A DNA stretch of 64,000 bases from JAGPCK01 sp964535575 (GTDB taxonomy: Bacteria > Bacteroidota > Bacteroidia > UKL13-3), in NCBI GenBank assembly GCA_964535575.1, contig CAZHTC010000001.1:62001-126000 (forward strand), in the 5' to 3' direction. Position numbers and translations under genes: made by a program. Below the pieces are notes generated by a model, which saw only the letters and a program-made list of their open reading frames with translations, was not told where the DNA came from and did not search any database. Of this stretch, positions 27,349 to 36,271 are shown piece by piece. Position 1 is the stretch's first letter. Every line of letters starts with the position of its first letter.

Positions 27349-28446
27349 TTACTTTTGCAAAAAAGGCATCTTGGTAACCCGGGCTTTGATTCGGGTTTCA
27401 CGGATATTGATGAATATTTCTGTATTCAATTTGCTGTACTCAGTTTTTACATATCCCATCCCAATGGCCTTACTTAGAGATGGTGATTGTGTACCGGAGG
27501 TCACTTCCCCAATAATATTTCCCTGCCCGTCTACTATATCGTAATGCTGACGCGGAATACCACGTTCAATCATTTCAAAACCCACTAATTTTTTCTTCAC
27601 TCCTTCTTCCTTGAGTTTTTTGTGGTAATCACTCATGGTAAAATTTTTGGTAAATTTGGTTATCCAGCCAAGTCCGGCCTCAATGGGCGAAGTCTCGTCA
27701 TTGATATCATTTCCGTACAAACAAAATCCCATTTCCAAACGGAGTGTGTCGCGCGCACCCAACCCGCATGGTTTAATTTCAAACTCGGCACCGGCTTCCA
27801 TCACGGCATCCCAAAGTTTGCGTGCGTCATTGTTCATTACATACAACTCAAAACCACCAGCACCGGTATAGCCTGTATTGGAAATAATCACTCCTTCAAT
27901 TCCGGCAAGCGTGCCTGCTGTAAAAGTGTAATATTCCATTGCTCCCAAATCGACCGAAGTAAGTTTTTGAAGTGCTTTCACGGCATTTGGCCCCTGAACC
28001 GCCAGTAGCGACATATCATCGCTCATGTTCACCATTTCTACTCCGTAGGTATTGTGCTTGCTTATCCACTCCCAGTCTTTTTCAATATTTGAAGCATTCA
28101 CCACCAGATAATATTCATCTTCTTTCCAGCGATAAACCAGTAAATCGTCAACAATCCCGCCTTTATCGTTGGGCAAACAACTGTACTGCACTTTCCCGTC
28201 AGTGAGTTTGGAAGCATCGTTTGAAGTTACGGCCTGAATTAAATCAAGTGCCTTTGGCCCTTTCAACATAAACTCACCCATATGACTTACATCAAACACG
28301 CCTACCGAATTGCGAACGGCATGATGTTCCTGAATTAAATTGGCGTACAATACAGGCATGTTATATCCTGCAAACGGAACCATTTTAGCACCTAACGATT
28401 TGTGCAACTCGGTTAACGAGGTGTTTTTTAAAGCAGCTGTTGTCAT
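27349..28446 (-). CDS. gcvT: Aminomethyltransferase, glycine cleavage T protein
   Basis: 365 residues from the chosen start. The T protein transfers the methylene group from the lipoyl H protein to tetrahydrofolate, releasing ammonia. Recognisable parts are VGVFDVSHMGEFMLKGPKA, LLAVQGPNA, GYTGAGGFELY, CGLGARDTLRLEMGFCLYG and a C-terminal beta domain with GEVTSGTQSPSL. The ATG at 28446 (MTTAALKNTSL) is preferred because the upstream in-frame start at 28473 lies within a -7 promoter box. GcvH and GcvP genes are not in the window. Confidence 0.95.
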   Translation of the reverse strand: MTTAALKNTSLTELHKSLGAKMVPFAGYNMPVLYANLIQEHHAVRNSVGVFDVSHMGEFMLKGPKALDLIQAVTSNDASKLTDGKVQYSCLPNDKGGIVDDLLVYRWKEDEYYLVVNASNIEKDWEWISKHNTYGVEMVNMSDDMSLLAVQGPNAVKALQKLTSVDLGAMEYYTFTAGTLAGIEGVIISNTGYTGAGGFELYVMNNDARKLWDAVMEAGAEFEIKPCGLGARDTLRLEMGFCLYGNDINDETSPIEAGLGWITKFTKNFTMSDYHKKLKEEGVKKKLVGFEMIERGIPRQHYDIVDGQGNIIGEVTSGTQSPSLSKAIGMGYVKTEYSKLNTEIFINIRETRIKARVTKMPFLQK

Positions 28447-28470
28447 GAACTTTATTCTTTTTTTGAACGC

Positions 28471-28478
28471 CAAAAGTA
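28471..28478 (-). promoter_or_regulatory. Putative -7 box of gcvT
   Basis: Minus strand TACTTTTG, an exact TAnnTTTG match, with predicted transcription start about 18 bases before the chosen ATG. It decides against the longer gcvT reading frame. Confidence 0.45.
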
Positions 28479-28565
28479 AGAAGAATTACCGAGAGTTGTT
28501 TGGCTTTTTTACCTAAACCAATCAGGAAGAAATTGCCGGTGCACTCACACCTGATACCCATTTAA

Positions 28566-31187
28566 TCAATGGCTTATAACCATCTTTCGGCTCACGCTGC
28601 GATTACCGGCCTGTACCGAAACAATATACACACCCGGTTTAACTGTTGGCAACTGGACATTTAGTGTGGCTGTATTTTTTACCTGCATCCGATAGATTTC
28701 TTCGCCCAGTATATTCACCAATCTTAGGTCTATCACCTCGGCTTCCGAGGCCAGTGCCACGGTAAATATTCCGTTATTCGGATTGGGATACAGTAGGAAA
28801 AAATCGTTATCAGACACCTTCGTTTCGGCCATTCCAACATTTACAATATGGTTTCGCCTTCCCGGTGTTCCGTAGTCTCCGGCAAAAGCATACCAGGAAG
28901 ATGCGAGGGCATTATCCCAGGTAAAATTTTTAAGCTCTAGGGTTGGTCCTTTGGCATCAGCCGCAGTCGGCCAGGGTAGTACATCATCGTACAAAACGGA
29001 ATCTATCAACCGACCGTTGGCATTAAATAACCGTATTAACTCTCCGGCACCCGAAAATCCATAACCAAGATTACCAAAATACTGAATGTTGGTATTGTTG
29101 AATAAGGAATACCCAAGCGTATCTTCACACACCACAAGGTAAGAATCGGGTTGAATGACGGTGCCGTTTGGAAAAACGTAGCTGTGGGCATTTGATACAT
29201 CCCGAAAAACCCATTTACTTAAATCAACGGGATGAGTATTGGGGTTATACAATTCAATCCAGTCGCCCGTATTGTGGTTTCCGGGAGAGTTATAATTAAT
29301 TTCATTAATTACCACTGAATCGGTAGCCGGGAAAGGGATATCATCAAAGAAAAGAAGCGTTTTTGAAGTGAGCGGAGTAAGGGCTGGCGAAAGAATTTCA
29401 AACAGATCCTTTTCCTGCAAATCAAAATACAACGACACATTGCATATTTTCTTTCCGGGAAATGATTTACGCGCCATCATGGTGTCGTTGGTGATAATGA
29501 AAGTATCGCCAGGCTGCAACAGCGTATTATGCAAAAACATTACGTCCTTGTAAGCGGCATTTACCCTGAAATGGCAATACGAAATATCGGATGTCTGGCT
29601 TGATGAATTATTGACTACTTCCACAAAGTAGGACGTGCTTTGTTTAAAGGTGCGCCCGATTCGAATGCGGCCGCCTAAATTATTGTCTGCATTGCCTTTG
29701 TTAAATGCAAACGATTTGGAGCGGTAATAATCAATATAAAAAAGTCCGTTTGAAGGATAATTTTGATACCCTCCCGTAAACGAATACGGAACATATTTAC
29801 TGTAAAACGCCTGCGCATTCACCGTGTTTCCATACACCAGATCATTTGCCAAAAGGTCGTTGTGCGCCCCGTCATCATACAATTCAATCCGTTTCAAATT
29901 AAATGGCCGGCCAAAAATATCAAAAGTCACCGAATCGGCCAGATACATAAATACGCGTTGCTTGGCTTCCGATTTTACCCGAATATCCGCCAGCGGATAT
30001 GTGGCATTAGGGAAAGGATTGGAACAATAAAATTCGGTGAGTTCGTAATGCTCGGGCACCGGATTGGCTGTAAGAAACGCTTTTCTCCCTGTCATAAATT
30101 GCCTTAACCTGGCAAGGTCATTTTCAAACTCGGCATTCGAAGTTTCTTTGGTAGTATCCTGATATACATCATTCCGTATACGATTGGCAGTATTGGAAAT
30201 TAACGTATCCAGATAGGTATACCCCTCATTAATAATTTTACTAACGCGGGCATTAAATATTGCCCTGATAGAATCATTATCAATTAAGCGCTGAAAAAGT
30301 ACATTATACTCCCCGGTATAGGAATCCTCCATCAGGTAATCCATATGACTGGTATCGAAATCGCCAAAAGCCCCGAAGCCAAAACTACCCTCATTGTCCC
30401 AGGGTACCCACTCATATGTTCCGGTAACTCCGTTAAAATTTATGTATTGATTTTTGTTAAAATTATCAAAGGCTGTATTGGCAAAATGAACGGCAAAAAA
30501 GCTTAAGGCATTGTCTACATTTACGATGGTATGTATACTTGAATCGAACTCTTCCTCACTCCAGTAAAAAATCTTGTTTGTCAGAATCTTCAGATCACTA
30601 TGGTTATCATTTCCTACCCGTTCGGTCCACACGGCAGGCCAATAGGAATCTTTGGTAAGAGCAAACATCCCGGCACCGTGGTTTTCGGCTTTGTAAAAAT
30701 CAAGTGCCGGTAATCCGTGATTGGCCAAAAAATCTTCGTCCATTTGCTCTATCAGGGTATGGACTCCGGCATATCGTTCATTCACCTTAAAACTCACATG
30801 GGTAATGTTGGGTCCATCGACCCCCAAAACATTTTTGAATAACCGCAATACCATTAAATTGCGCATATACGAATGGTCCTTGTAATCGCAATTCAGGTTA
30901 ATTCGTTGCGCATGAAAAATATTTTGATTATCCCCAAATTTTATGGCCCAACTTTTTTTTGGGTAATCAAGTGAAGAGGCCCCTTTAAATTTTACTTCAC
31001 ATGGATAGGTAACGGTATCAAACCTGAAAACGGCAGGGTAATAAATCTCCGCACGCGGGTCGGCATACATCGCTTTTAAATACCCCGTATCTATATCAAT
31101 TTTGAAAAGGGGCAGGGTTAAATTTTGCGCTTGCAATGTGGCAACAAAGCTGAAAAGCAGCACCTGAACAATAAAAACTTTCCTCAT
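28566..31187 (-). CDS. Secreted CotH-kinase-fold protein with lamin-tail and T9SS sorting domains
   Basis: 873 residues. After a signal peptide (ending TLQAQ) comes a CotH domain: VKFKGASSLDYPKKSWAIKF, RINLNCDYKDHSYMRNLMVLRLF, a long YAGVHTLIEQMDEDFL stretch and the active-site-like VPWDNEGSFGFG. CotH of Bacillus spores is an atypical protein kinase. From about residue 625 a lamin-tail domain follows (INEINYNSPGNHNTGDWIELYNP), and the last 80 residues are a type-A T9SS sorting domain (LLYPNPNNGIFTV ... GVYIVSVQAG). A surface or extracellular kinase-like protein is a reasonable guess; the target is unknown. It diverges from the glycosyltransferase cluster. Confidence 0.87.
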   Translation of the reverse strand: MRKVFIVQVLLFSFVATLQAQNLTLPLFKIDIDTGYLKAMYADPRAEIYYPAVFRFDTVTYPCEVKFKGASSLDYPKKSWAIKFGDNQNIFHAQRINLNCDYKDHSYMRNLMVLRLFKNVLGVDGPNITHVSFKVNERYAGVHTLIEQMDEDFLANHGLPALDFYKAENHGAGMFALTKDSYWPAVWTERVGNDNHSDLKILTNKIFYWSEEEFDSSIHTIVNVDNALSFFAVHFANTAFDNFNKNQYINFNGVTGTYEWVPWDNEGSFGFGAFGDFDTSHMDYLMEDSYTGEYNVLFQRLIDNDSIRAIFNARVSKIINEGYTYLDTLISNTANRIRNDVYQDTTKETSNAEFENDLARLRQFMTGRKAFLTANPVPEHYELTEFYCSNPFPNATYPLADIRVKSEAKQRVFMYLADSVTFDIFGRPFNLKRIELYDDGAHNDLLANDLVYGNTVNAQAFYSKYVPYSFTGGYQNYPSNGLFYIDYYRSKSFAFNKGNADNNLGGRIRIGRTFKQSTSYFVEVVNNSSSQTSDISYCHFRVNAAYKDVMFLHNTLLQPGDTFIITNDTMMARKSFPGKKICNVSLYFDLQEKDLFEILSPALTPLTSKTLLFFDDIPFPATDSVVINEINYNSPGNHNTGDWIELYNPNTHPVDLSKWVFRDVSNAHSYVFPNGTVIQPDSYLVVCEDTLGYSLFNNTNIQYFGNLGYGFSGAGELIRLFNANGRLIDSVLYDDVLPWPTAADAKGPTLELKNFTWDNALASSWYAFAGDYGTPGRRNHIVNVGMAETKVSDNDFFLLYPNPNNGIFTVALASEAEVIDLRLVNILGEEIYRMQVKNTATLNVQLPTVKPGVYIVSVQAGNRSVSRKMVISH

Positions 31188-31266
31188 GTCTGGTTTGTGC
31201 AGGCAAGTTATATCAAACCACTTAGAAAAAAAACTGCCTCGTGCTATTTCAGTTCAATTTATTGGC

Positions 31267-31274
31267 TATTTTTG
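31267..31274 (+). promoter_or_regulatory. Putative -7 box of the glycosyltransferase cluster
   Basis: TATTTTTG matches TAnnTTTG and would start transcription near 31281, after the longest possible start codon (31186) and 16 bases before the ATG at 31297. It supports the shorter protein start. No clear -33 element. Confidence 0.4.
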
Positions 31275-31296
31275 GCTGCTTTTGAATTATATAAGA

Positions 31297-34284
31297 ATGC
31301 TTATGACAACTTACAGCCGCTTATTAAGTTTTGTTTTACCTCCGGTAGCCGATGATAAAGAGTTCCACTCGTCAGTAGATTTGCTTGCCGGATTAGTGCT
31401 TAAATCAAAAACCGAAGCCGAATTGGTGGTTTGTTTGCCCGATGATAAAAAAGAAGTATGGGCCCAATCATCCAAAACCAAATCGGTAACCGAAGCCCTT
31501 GCCAAAGGAAAAATTACAGTGGTAAGTACCACGGCAAATGCAGGCAAGGCTCTTGGGCAATGTACCGAAAGCATTAACGGAGAATGGGTGTATGTTTATC
31601 ACCCGCACCAGGCCTGTGCGGCCACCAATGCGCTTAACTGGTTCAACAGCAATCACTCAAAAACTGAAAGCAATGCGGTGTGGTTTGTTCCCACCAAAGA
31701 CAACCACCAACTTGGATTTCTTCATAAATTACTCAAATGGAAAAGTAATTTCATCAACGAAACCAATATCGGGTCGGGGATAAAAGATTTATCGGCAAAA
31801 GCGTTTTTGCTAAAAACAGAAAAAGCAAAGAGCCTTTTTGGAGATTTGTCGGGTAACGGATTAAACCTGTTTACCGAACTTCTTGGGAAAATTAAACTGA
31901 ATGAAGTTTCGGTTGAAACGGCAGTAGTGGCCTTAAAAACCAACCCTTACCGTGCCTACAAATGGATAGGCGAAGTATGGAGTGCTCTGGCCCTGGTGTT
32001 CACCTTACGCTGGTATTGGCACGTTAAAAAACCCATCAGCGAATTTAAAACCTCCCCGCTTTCCATTGGCGATGGCAGTCACCCCTTGTACCGCTTTGCT
32101 TTTTTTCTGGTGTTTGCCATTGCATTCGTGGCCATGCCTTACCTCAGTTTCGATTTTGGCGTTACCTGGGATGAAAAAGCACAGAACGAATACGGCAAAG
32201 ACATGCTTAAGTTTTTCTTCTCGTTTGGCGAAGACAAAACGGTGTTCGATACCAACAAGGCCCTGTACAGTCACCTTCTTTATTACGGAAGCTTTTTTGA
32301 TTTACTGGCTGCCTTTGTAAATGAGGTACTGTCACCGTTTGGTGAATTCGAAACAAGGCATTTGCTCAACTCGCTGTTTGGTTTAATGGCAATGACCTAT
32401 GCGGCACTCACCGCCCGCGAATTGGGCAACTGGCGCACCGCATTTTTTGCCTTGCTGCTTATTTTAATTACTCCGCAGTTTTTCGGGCAGTCTATGAATA
32501 ACCCCAAGGACATTCCGTTTGCAGCAGGGTATATTTTCAGCATTTATCACCTTATCCGTTTCTTAAAACAATTACCAAATCCACGCACTTCCACCCTATT
32601 GTTTTTAATTCTGGGTATTGCCCTTACCAACAGCATGCGTATCGGAGGAATCATTCTTCTTGGCTTCACAGGGTTGTTCATGGGTTTTGAATGGCTTGCT
32701 CATCTGCGCAAAAACAACAAAACTGCTTTTTCGTTAATTCCCAAATACCTGAAATACTTTTTTACCATTGCGGGCTTCAGTTATTTTCTTGGAATACTTT
32801 TCTGGCCGTTTGGTATCACCAAACCTTTTACCAATCCCATTAAAGCGCTCAAGGAGTTTACCAATTTCTCCCTCATTACCTCGTACGAAAATTTTGAAGG
32901 AGTGCATATCAATATGGCCGAAGTTCCGTGGTATTACACCTTAAAATACATCGGCATCACCGTACCGGTGGTAGCACTTGCAGGTGCCGCATTAGGATTA
33001 CTTTTAATTGTGTTTGCACGTAAAAAATTCCGGTGGCCGGTGGTGGGGCTGCTTGTATTTGTTATTGTGTTTCCGGTGTTTTATGCAGCCTACAAAAATT
33101 CCATGCTGTACAACGGATGGCGTCACTTTTTATTTATCTACCCTCCATTGGTGGCCATTGCAGCCTGTGGGTGGGACATCATAGCTTCTGCCGTAAAAAT
33201 TAAAGCTGTTCAGCTTATACTCGTACTGCTACCTCTTGCCGGTTTAGCCGAACCATTAAGCTGGATGATTCGAAACCATCCCAACGAATATGTGTACTTC
33301 AACCAGTTTGTGGGCGGAATAAAAGGGGCCTACGGAAAATACGAAACCGACTACTACGGCAATGTGGTGAAACAGGCTACCGAATGGCTGCTGAAAAATG
33401 AACCGCTGAATTTTAATAAAGCAGTGGTGGTGGCTATTAACAACGAGCCGCTGAATGCCTCGTACTACTCGCAAAAAGTAACCGACAGCATTCAATGGCA
33501 ATGGACCCGCGATATGGAATGGTACAAAGGAAAATGGGACTATGCCATTTACACCACCCGCACACTCACCCCGCATCAAATCGCTTCAGGGCAATTCCCT
33601 CCTAAGGAAGCCATACACGTGATAGAAGCAGACGGTGTACCTCTGGCAGCCATCTTAAAAAGCCACGATCACTACCTAGCCGATGCGTACCCGCAGTTGT
33701 ACAGCCGCAGTTTCGACTCGGCTATTGTAAACTTAAAAAAGGCCATTGCCTGGAATCCCAATAATGAAGAAGCACACCGTGTGCTTGGAGGAGTATATGT
33801 AAACATGCTGGATGAAACCAATGCACGGATACACCTGAAAAAAGCACTCGAACTGTTACCCGAAAATTATGAAGTATATGACCTGCTGGGCTTAATTGAA
33901 TTCAATAAAAAGAACTACGAGCCGGCCATTAAGTTGTTTCATAAATCCTACGGCTTGAAAATTAACTATGCCATGGCGTATTACCATGCGGCCACCTCGT
34001 ATATGAACATGCAGAAGTATGCAGAAGCCATTCCCGAATATGAAAATTGCATTAAGCAAAACGGAAAACTTCCGGAAATTTATATGGCACTGGGGCAGGC
34101 CTATTTTCTTACCGGCAATTATGCCAAATGCGTAGAGGCTGAAACCAACGCAGTAAATTTACGTCAGGAAATGCCTCAGGCTTACCAGATAATGCGGGAT
34201 GCTTATACCCGAATGGGGAATCAGGAAATGGCTCAGGCATGCACTCAAATGATTGAGAAACTTCAAAGCATGGGCGTTCATTGA
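31297..34284 (+). CDS. Large membrane protein: GT2-like domain, GT-C glycosyltransferase region and TPR repeats
   Basis: 995 residues from the ATG at 31297 (a second ATG is at 31303; the longer frame from 31186 would overlap the start of the divergent CotH gene). Residues 1 to about 190 resemble a family 2 glycosyltransferase, with an NAGKALGQCTESINGEWVYVY stretch where GT2 enzymes have their sugar-nucleotide strand, but the DxD is replaced by HPHQA. A membrane part of roughly ten helices follows, with TWDEKAQNEYGK (Asp292-Glu293) in the first external loop, as in GT-C/PMT (GT39) enzymes that use lipid-linked sugars. From about residue 800 there are about five TPR repeats. It probably moves a sugar to a surface polymer or protein with the next genes. 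Confidence 0.75.
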   Translation: MLMTTYSRLLSFVLPPVADDKEFHSSVDLLAGLVLKSKTEAELVVCLPDDKKEVWAQSSKTKSVTEALAKGKITVVSTTANAGKALGQCTESINGEWVYVYHPHQACAATNALNWFNSNHSKTESNAVWFVPTKDNHQLGFLHKLLKWKSNFINETNIGSGIKDLSAKAFLLKTEKAKSLFGDLSGNGLNLFTELLGKIKLNEVSVETAVVALKTNPYRAYKWIGEVWSALALVFTLRWYWHVKKPISEFKTSPLSIGDGSHPLYRFAFFLVFAIAFVAMPYLSFDFGVTWDEKAQNEYGKDMLKFFFSFGEDKTVFDTNKALYSHLLYYGSFFDLLAAFVNEVLSPFGEFETRHLLNSLFGLMAMTYAALTARELGNWRTAFFALLLILITPQFFGQSMNNPKDIPFAAGYIFSIYHLIRFLKQLPNPRTSTLLFLILGIALTNSMRIGGIILLGFTGLFMGFEWLAHLRKNNKTAFSLIPKYLKYFFTIAGFSYFLGILFWPFGITKPFTNPIKALKEFTNFSLITSYENFEGVHINMAEVPWYYTLKYIGITVPVVALAGAALGLLLIVFARKKFRWPVVGLLVFVIVFPVFYAAYKNSMLYNGWRHFLFIYPPLVAIAACGWDIIASAVKIKAVQLILVLLPLAGLAEPLSWMIRNHPNEYVYFNQFVGGIKGAYGKYETDYYGNVVKQATEWLLKNEPLNFNKAVVVAINNEPLNASYYSQKVTDSIQWQWTRDMEWYKGKWDYAIYTTRTLTPHQIASGQFPPKEAIHVIEADGVPLAAILKSHDHYLADAYPQLYSRSFDSAIVNLKKAIAWNPNNEEAHRVLGGVYVNMLDETNARIHLKKALELLPENYEVYDLLGLIEFNKKNYEPAIKLFHKSYGLKINYAMAYYHAATSYMNMQKYAEAIPEYENCIKQNGKLPEIYMALGQAYFLTGNYAKCVEAETNAVNLRQEMPQAYQIMRDAYTRMGNQEMAQACTQMIEKLQSMGVH

Positions 34285-34309
34285 AATTCGAATGCTTATT
34301 TTATCTTTG
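34281..34309 (+). promoter_or_regulatory. Promoter of the GT2 gene
   Basis: TTG at 34281-34283, 18-base spacer, then TATCTTTG at 34302-34309: a full match to the Bacteroidota -33/-7 pattern. Transcription would begin near 34316, about 18 bases before the ATG. The -33 overlaps the stop region of the preceding gene. Confidence 0.5.
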
Positions 34310-34333
34310 AACCCCTGACCCTATACCACAAAA

Positions 34334-35068
34334 ATGTATTTCGATTCGAACTGGGCCGCTATCGTGCCAATGGCTAACGAAGAAAAAGATTTCGCTGATT
34401 TTATCAGGGAAGTAACCAAGGTATTGAATAGCCTGGGCAGTGGTAAAATTTATTTAGTGGTCGACAAAGCATCGAAAGACCGTACCCTTGAGTTGTGCCA
34501 GCAGCAAAGTGCCTCCGACAACAGGTATATAACCATTTGGGCTCCCGAAAATAAAAATGTAGTGGATGCCTACGTGCGCGGATATAAAGAAGCCTATGCC
34601 AATGGCCACGATTTTATTATTGAAATGGATGCCGGCCTATCGCACGACCCGCGCGCCCTTCCTATGTTTTTACGGGTATTAAACGAAGGAAATGAATGTG
34701 CCTTTGGCAGCCGTTTTATAAACGGAGGCTCCATGTCCGACTCTCCTTTTTTCAGGCGGATGCTCTCAAAAACCGGAACCATTCTTTCCAATGTACTTTT
34801 AGGCACCCATATGTATGATATGACCTCGGGGTTTCAGGGGTTTCATGCTTCGGTAGTGAAGGAATTGCTCGACTATCAGTTACTCTCAAAAGCCCATTTT
34901 TATCAGACAGAAGTACGCTACCTGTTGCGCAAAAAACGCTTTGCCGAAATACCCATTCATTACAAAGCTCCGTCACCCAGCGTATCGAAACGGGCCATAC
35001 GCAATTCGATTGAAGTATTGCTGCATTATGTTCTGCTTCGGTTTACTTTTAATTCCAAATCACTCTAA
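34334..35068 (+). CDS. Family 2 glycosyltransferase (polyprenyl-phosphate sugar transferase type)
   Basis: 244 residues. GT2 features are WAAIVPMANEEKDFADFI, YLVVDKASKDRTLELC, an acidic pair in HDFIIEMDAGLSHDP, and GSRFINGGSM followed by MYDMTSGFQGFHASVVKELL, the pattern of dolichyl/polyprenyl-phosphate mannosyltransferases such as DPM1. It lacks the C-terminal membrane helices of many relatives. Likely it makes a lipid-linked sugar donor for the GT-C protein encoded just upstream. It is 8 bases ahead of the next gene. Confidence 0.85.
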   Translation: MYFDSNWAAIVPMANEEKDFADFIREVTKVLNSLGSGKIYLVVDKASKDRTLELCQQQSASDNRYITIWAPENKNVVDAYVRGYKEAYANGHDFIIEMDAGLSHDPRALPMFLRVLNEGNECAFGSRFINGGSMSDSPFFRRMLSKTGTILSNVLLGTHMYDMTSGFQGFHASVVKELLDYQLLSKAHFYQTEVRYLLRKKRFAEIPIHYKAPSPSVSKRAIRNSIEVLLHYVLLRFTFNSKSL

Positions 35069-35076
35069 TTTTTTTC

Positions 35077-36075
35077 ATGAACAGCCAAACTGCTTTAGTT
35101 ATTACGTCTATATCTGCTCCCAATGATGTGTTGCGTTCATTTGCCGAAGGATGCGCCCAAAACGGAACCGAATTTATTTTGATTGGTGATTCCAAATCGC
35201 CTAAGGATTTCTCCTTAAATGGTTGCCGCTTTTATTCTCTCGAAGAACAAAAAACACTTCCATTCGCGTTTGCCAAAATTTGTCCCGAGCGCCACTATGC
35301 CCGAAAAAACATAGGCTACCTGATTGCTATTAAAAACGGGGCACAGATGATTATTGAGAGCGATGACGACAATTTTCCGAGAGCAGATTTCTGGAACAAC
35401 CGTTCCCTTGCACAAAGGGCTTTCGATATTCAGCAACAAGGATGGCTCAATGTATATTCGCATTTTACCAAAGGATATATATGGCCGCGCGGTTATCCGC
35501 TCGAATATTTACAGAAAGAAATAAAACCCCTGCATACTTTTGAGCAGCGCGAAATAAAAGCTCCCATTCAACAGGGGCTGGCCGATGAAAATCCGGATAT
35601 AGATGCTGTATTCCGCCTTACACAAAGCCTTCCGTTTTCGTTCACCGAAAAACATAAAATTGGGTTGGGAAAAAACACCTGGTGCCCTTACAATAGCCAA
35701 AACACCACGCATTTTAAAGAAGCCTTCCCATTGCTTTACCTTCCTGCGTACTGCAGTTTCAGAATGACCGATATATGGCGCAGTTTTGTGGCGCAACGCA
35801 TTGCCTGGGAAAACGACTGGCATATTTTGTTTGAAGAAGCCACCGTGTGGCAGGAGCGTAATCAGCATAACCTGCTTCGTGATTTTGAAGATGAAATTCC
35901 GGGGTACCTCAACAATGCCAAAATTGCCGGGACACTGGAAAAACTAGACCTAAAACCGGGCACCCGGCACCTGGGCGAAAACCTGATAACCTGCTACCGT
36001 GCCCTCATTGATTTGAAATTGGTGGGCGAACAGGAAATGCCTCTTTTGGAAGCGTGGCTGGCCGATTTGGGTTAA
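35077..36075 (+). CDS. STELLO/DUF288-like glycosyltransferase
   Basis: 332 residues, no signal peptide. It begins ALVITSISAPNDVLRSFAEGC, contains ARKNIGYLIAIKNGAQMIIESDDDNFP (an aspartate-rich segment suited to metal and nucleotide-sugar binding) and SHFTKGYIWPRGYPLEYL, then a WCPYNSQNTTHFKEAFPLLYLPAYCSFRMTDIWRSF region. These fit the DUF288 family, whose plant members (STELLO) are Golgi proteins of cellulose synthesis; the bacterial members are little studied. It is the last gene of the small glycosyltransferase cluster. The family call is from memory of the motif pattern. Confidence 0.65.
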   Translation: MNSQTALVITSISAPNDVLRSFAEGCAQNGTEFILIGDSKSPKDFSLNGCRFYSLEEQKTLPFAFAKICPERHYARKNIGYLIAIKNGAQMIIESDDDNFPRADFWNNRSLAQRAFDIQQQGWLNVYSHFTKGYIWPRGYPLEYLQKEIKPLHTFEQREIKAPIQQGLADENPDIDAVFRLTQSLPFSFTEKHKIGLGKNTWCPYNSQNTTHFKEAFPLLYLPAYCSFRMTDIWRSFVAQRIAWENDWHILFEEATVWQERNQHNLLRDFEDEIPGYLNNAKIAGTLEKLDLKPGTRHLGENLITCYRALIDLKLVGEQEMPLLEAWLADLG

Positions 36076-36271
36076 AAAGAGCCTCCTTCCCCATTTTCAA
36101 AATTCCACATAAACGAGGCTTTGTCCATTTTTTTCGACTGCCACTTTTCTAAGGTAAAACTGCTATTCAGGAATTGTTCTCGCCTGCTTTATGCCTCATA
36201 TTGTGAATAAACCACAGGTTTCAAACGAATGCCCATTTTCATAGCGAAGTAAAACAAAGTAGATTTGGACT

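Noticed and set aside
31186..31296. N-terminal extension of the GT-C protein
   Set aside because: It would overlap the start of the divergent CotH gene and cover a promoter box; its residues do not resemble a signal or domain.
36260..36267. TAGATTTG as promoter of the Fic-like gene
   Set aside because: It is only 4 bases before the ATG, so transcription would begin after the start codon; no matching -33 element.
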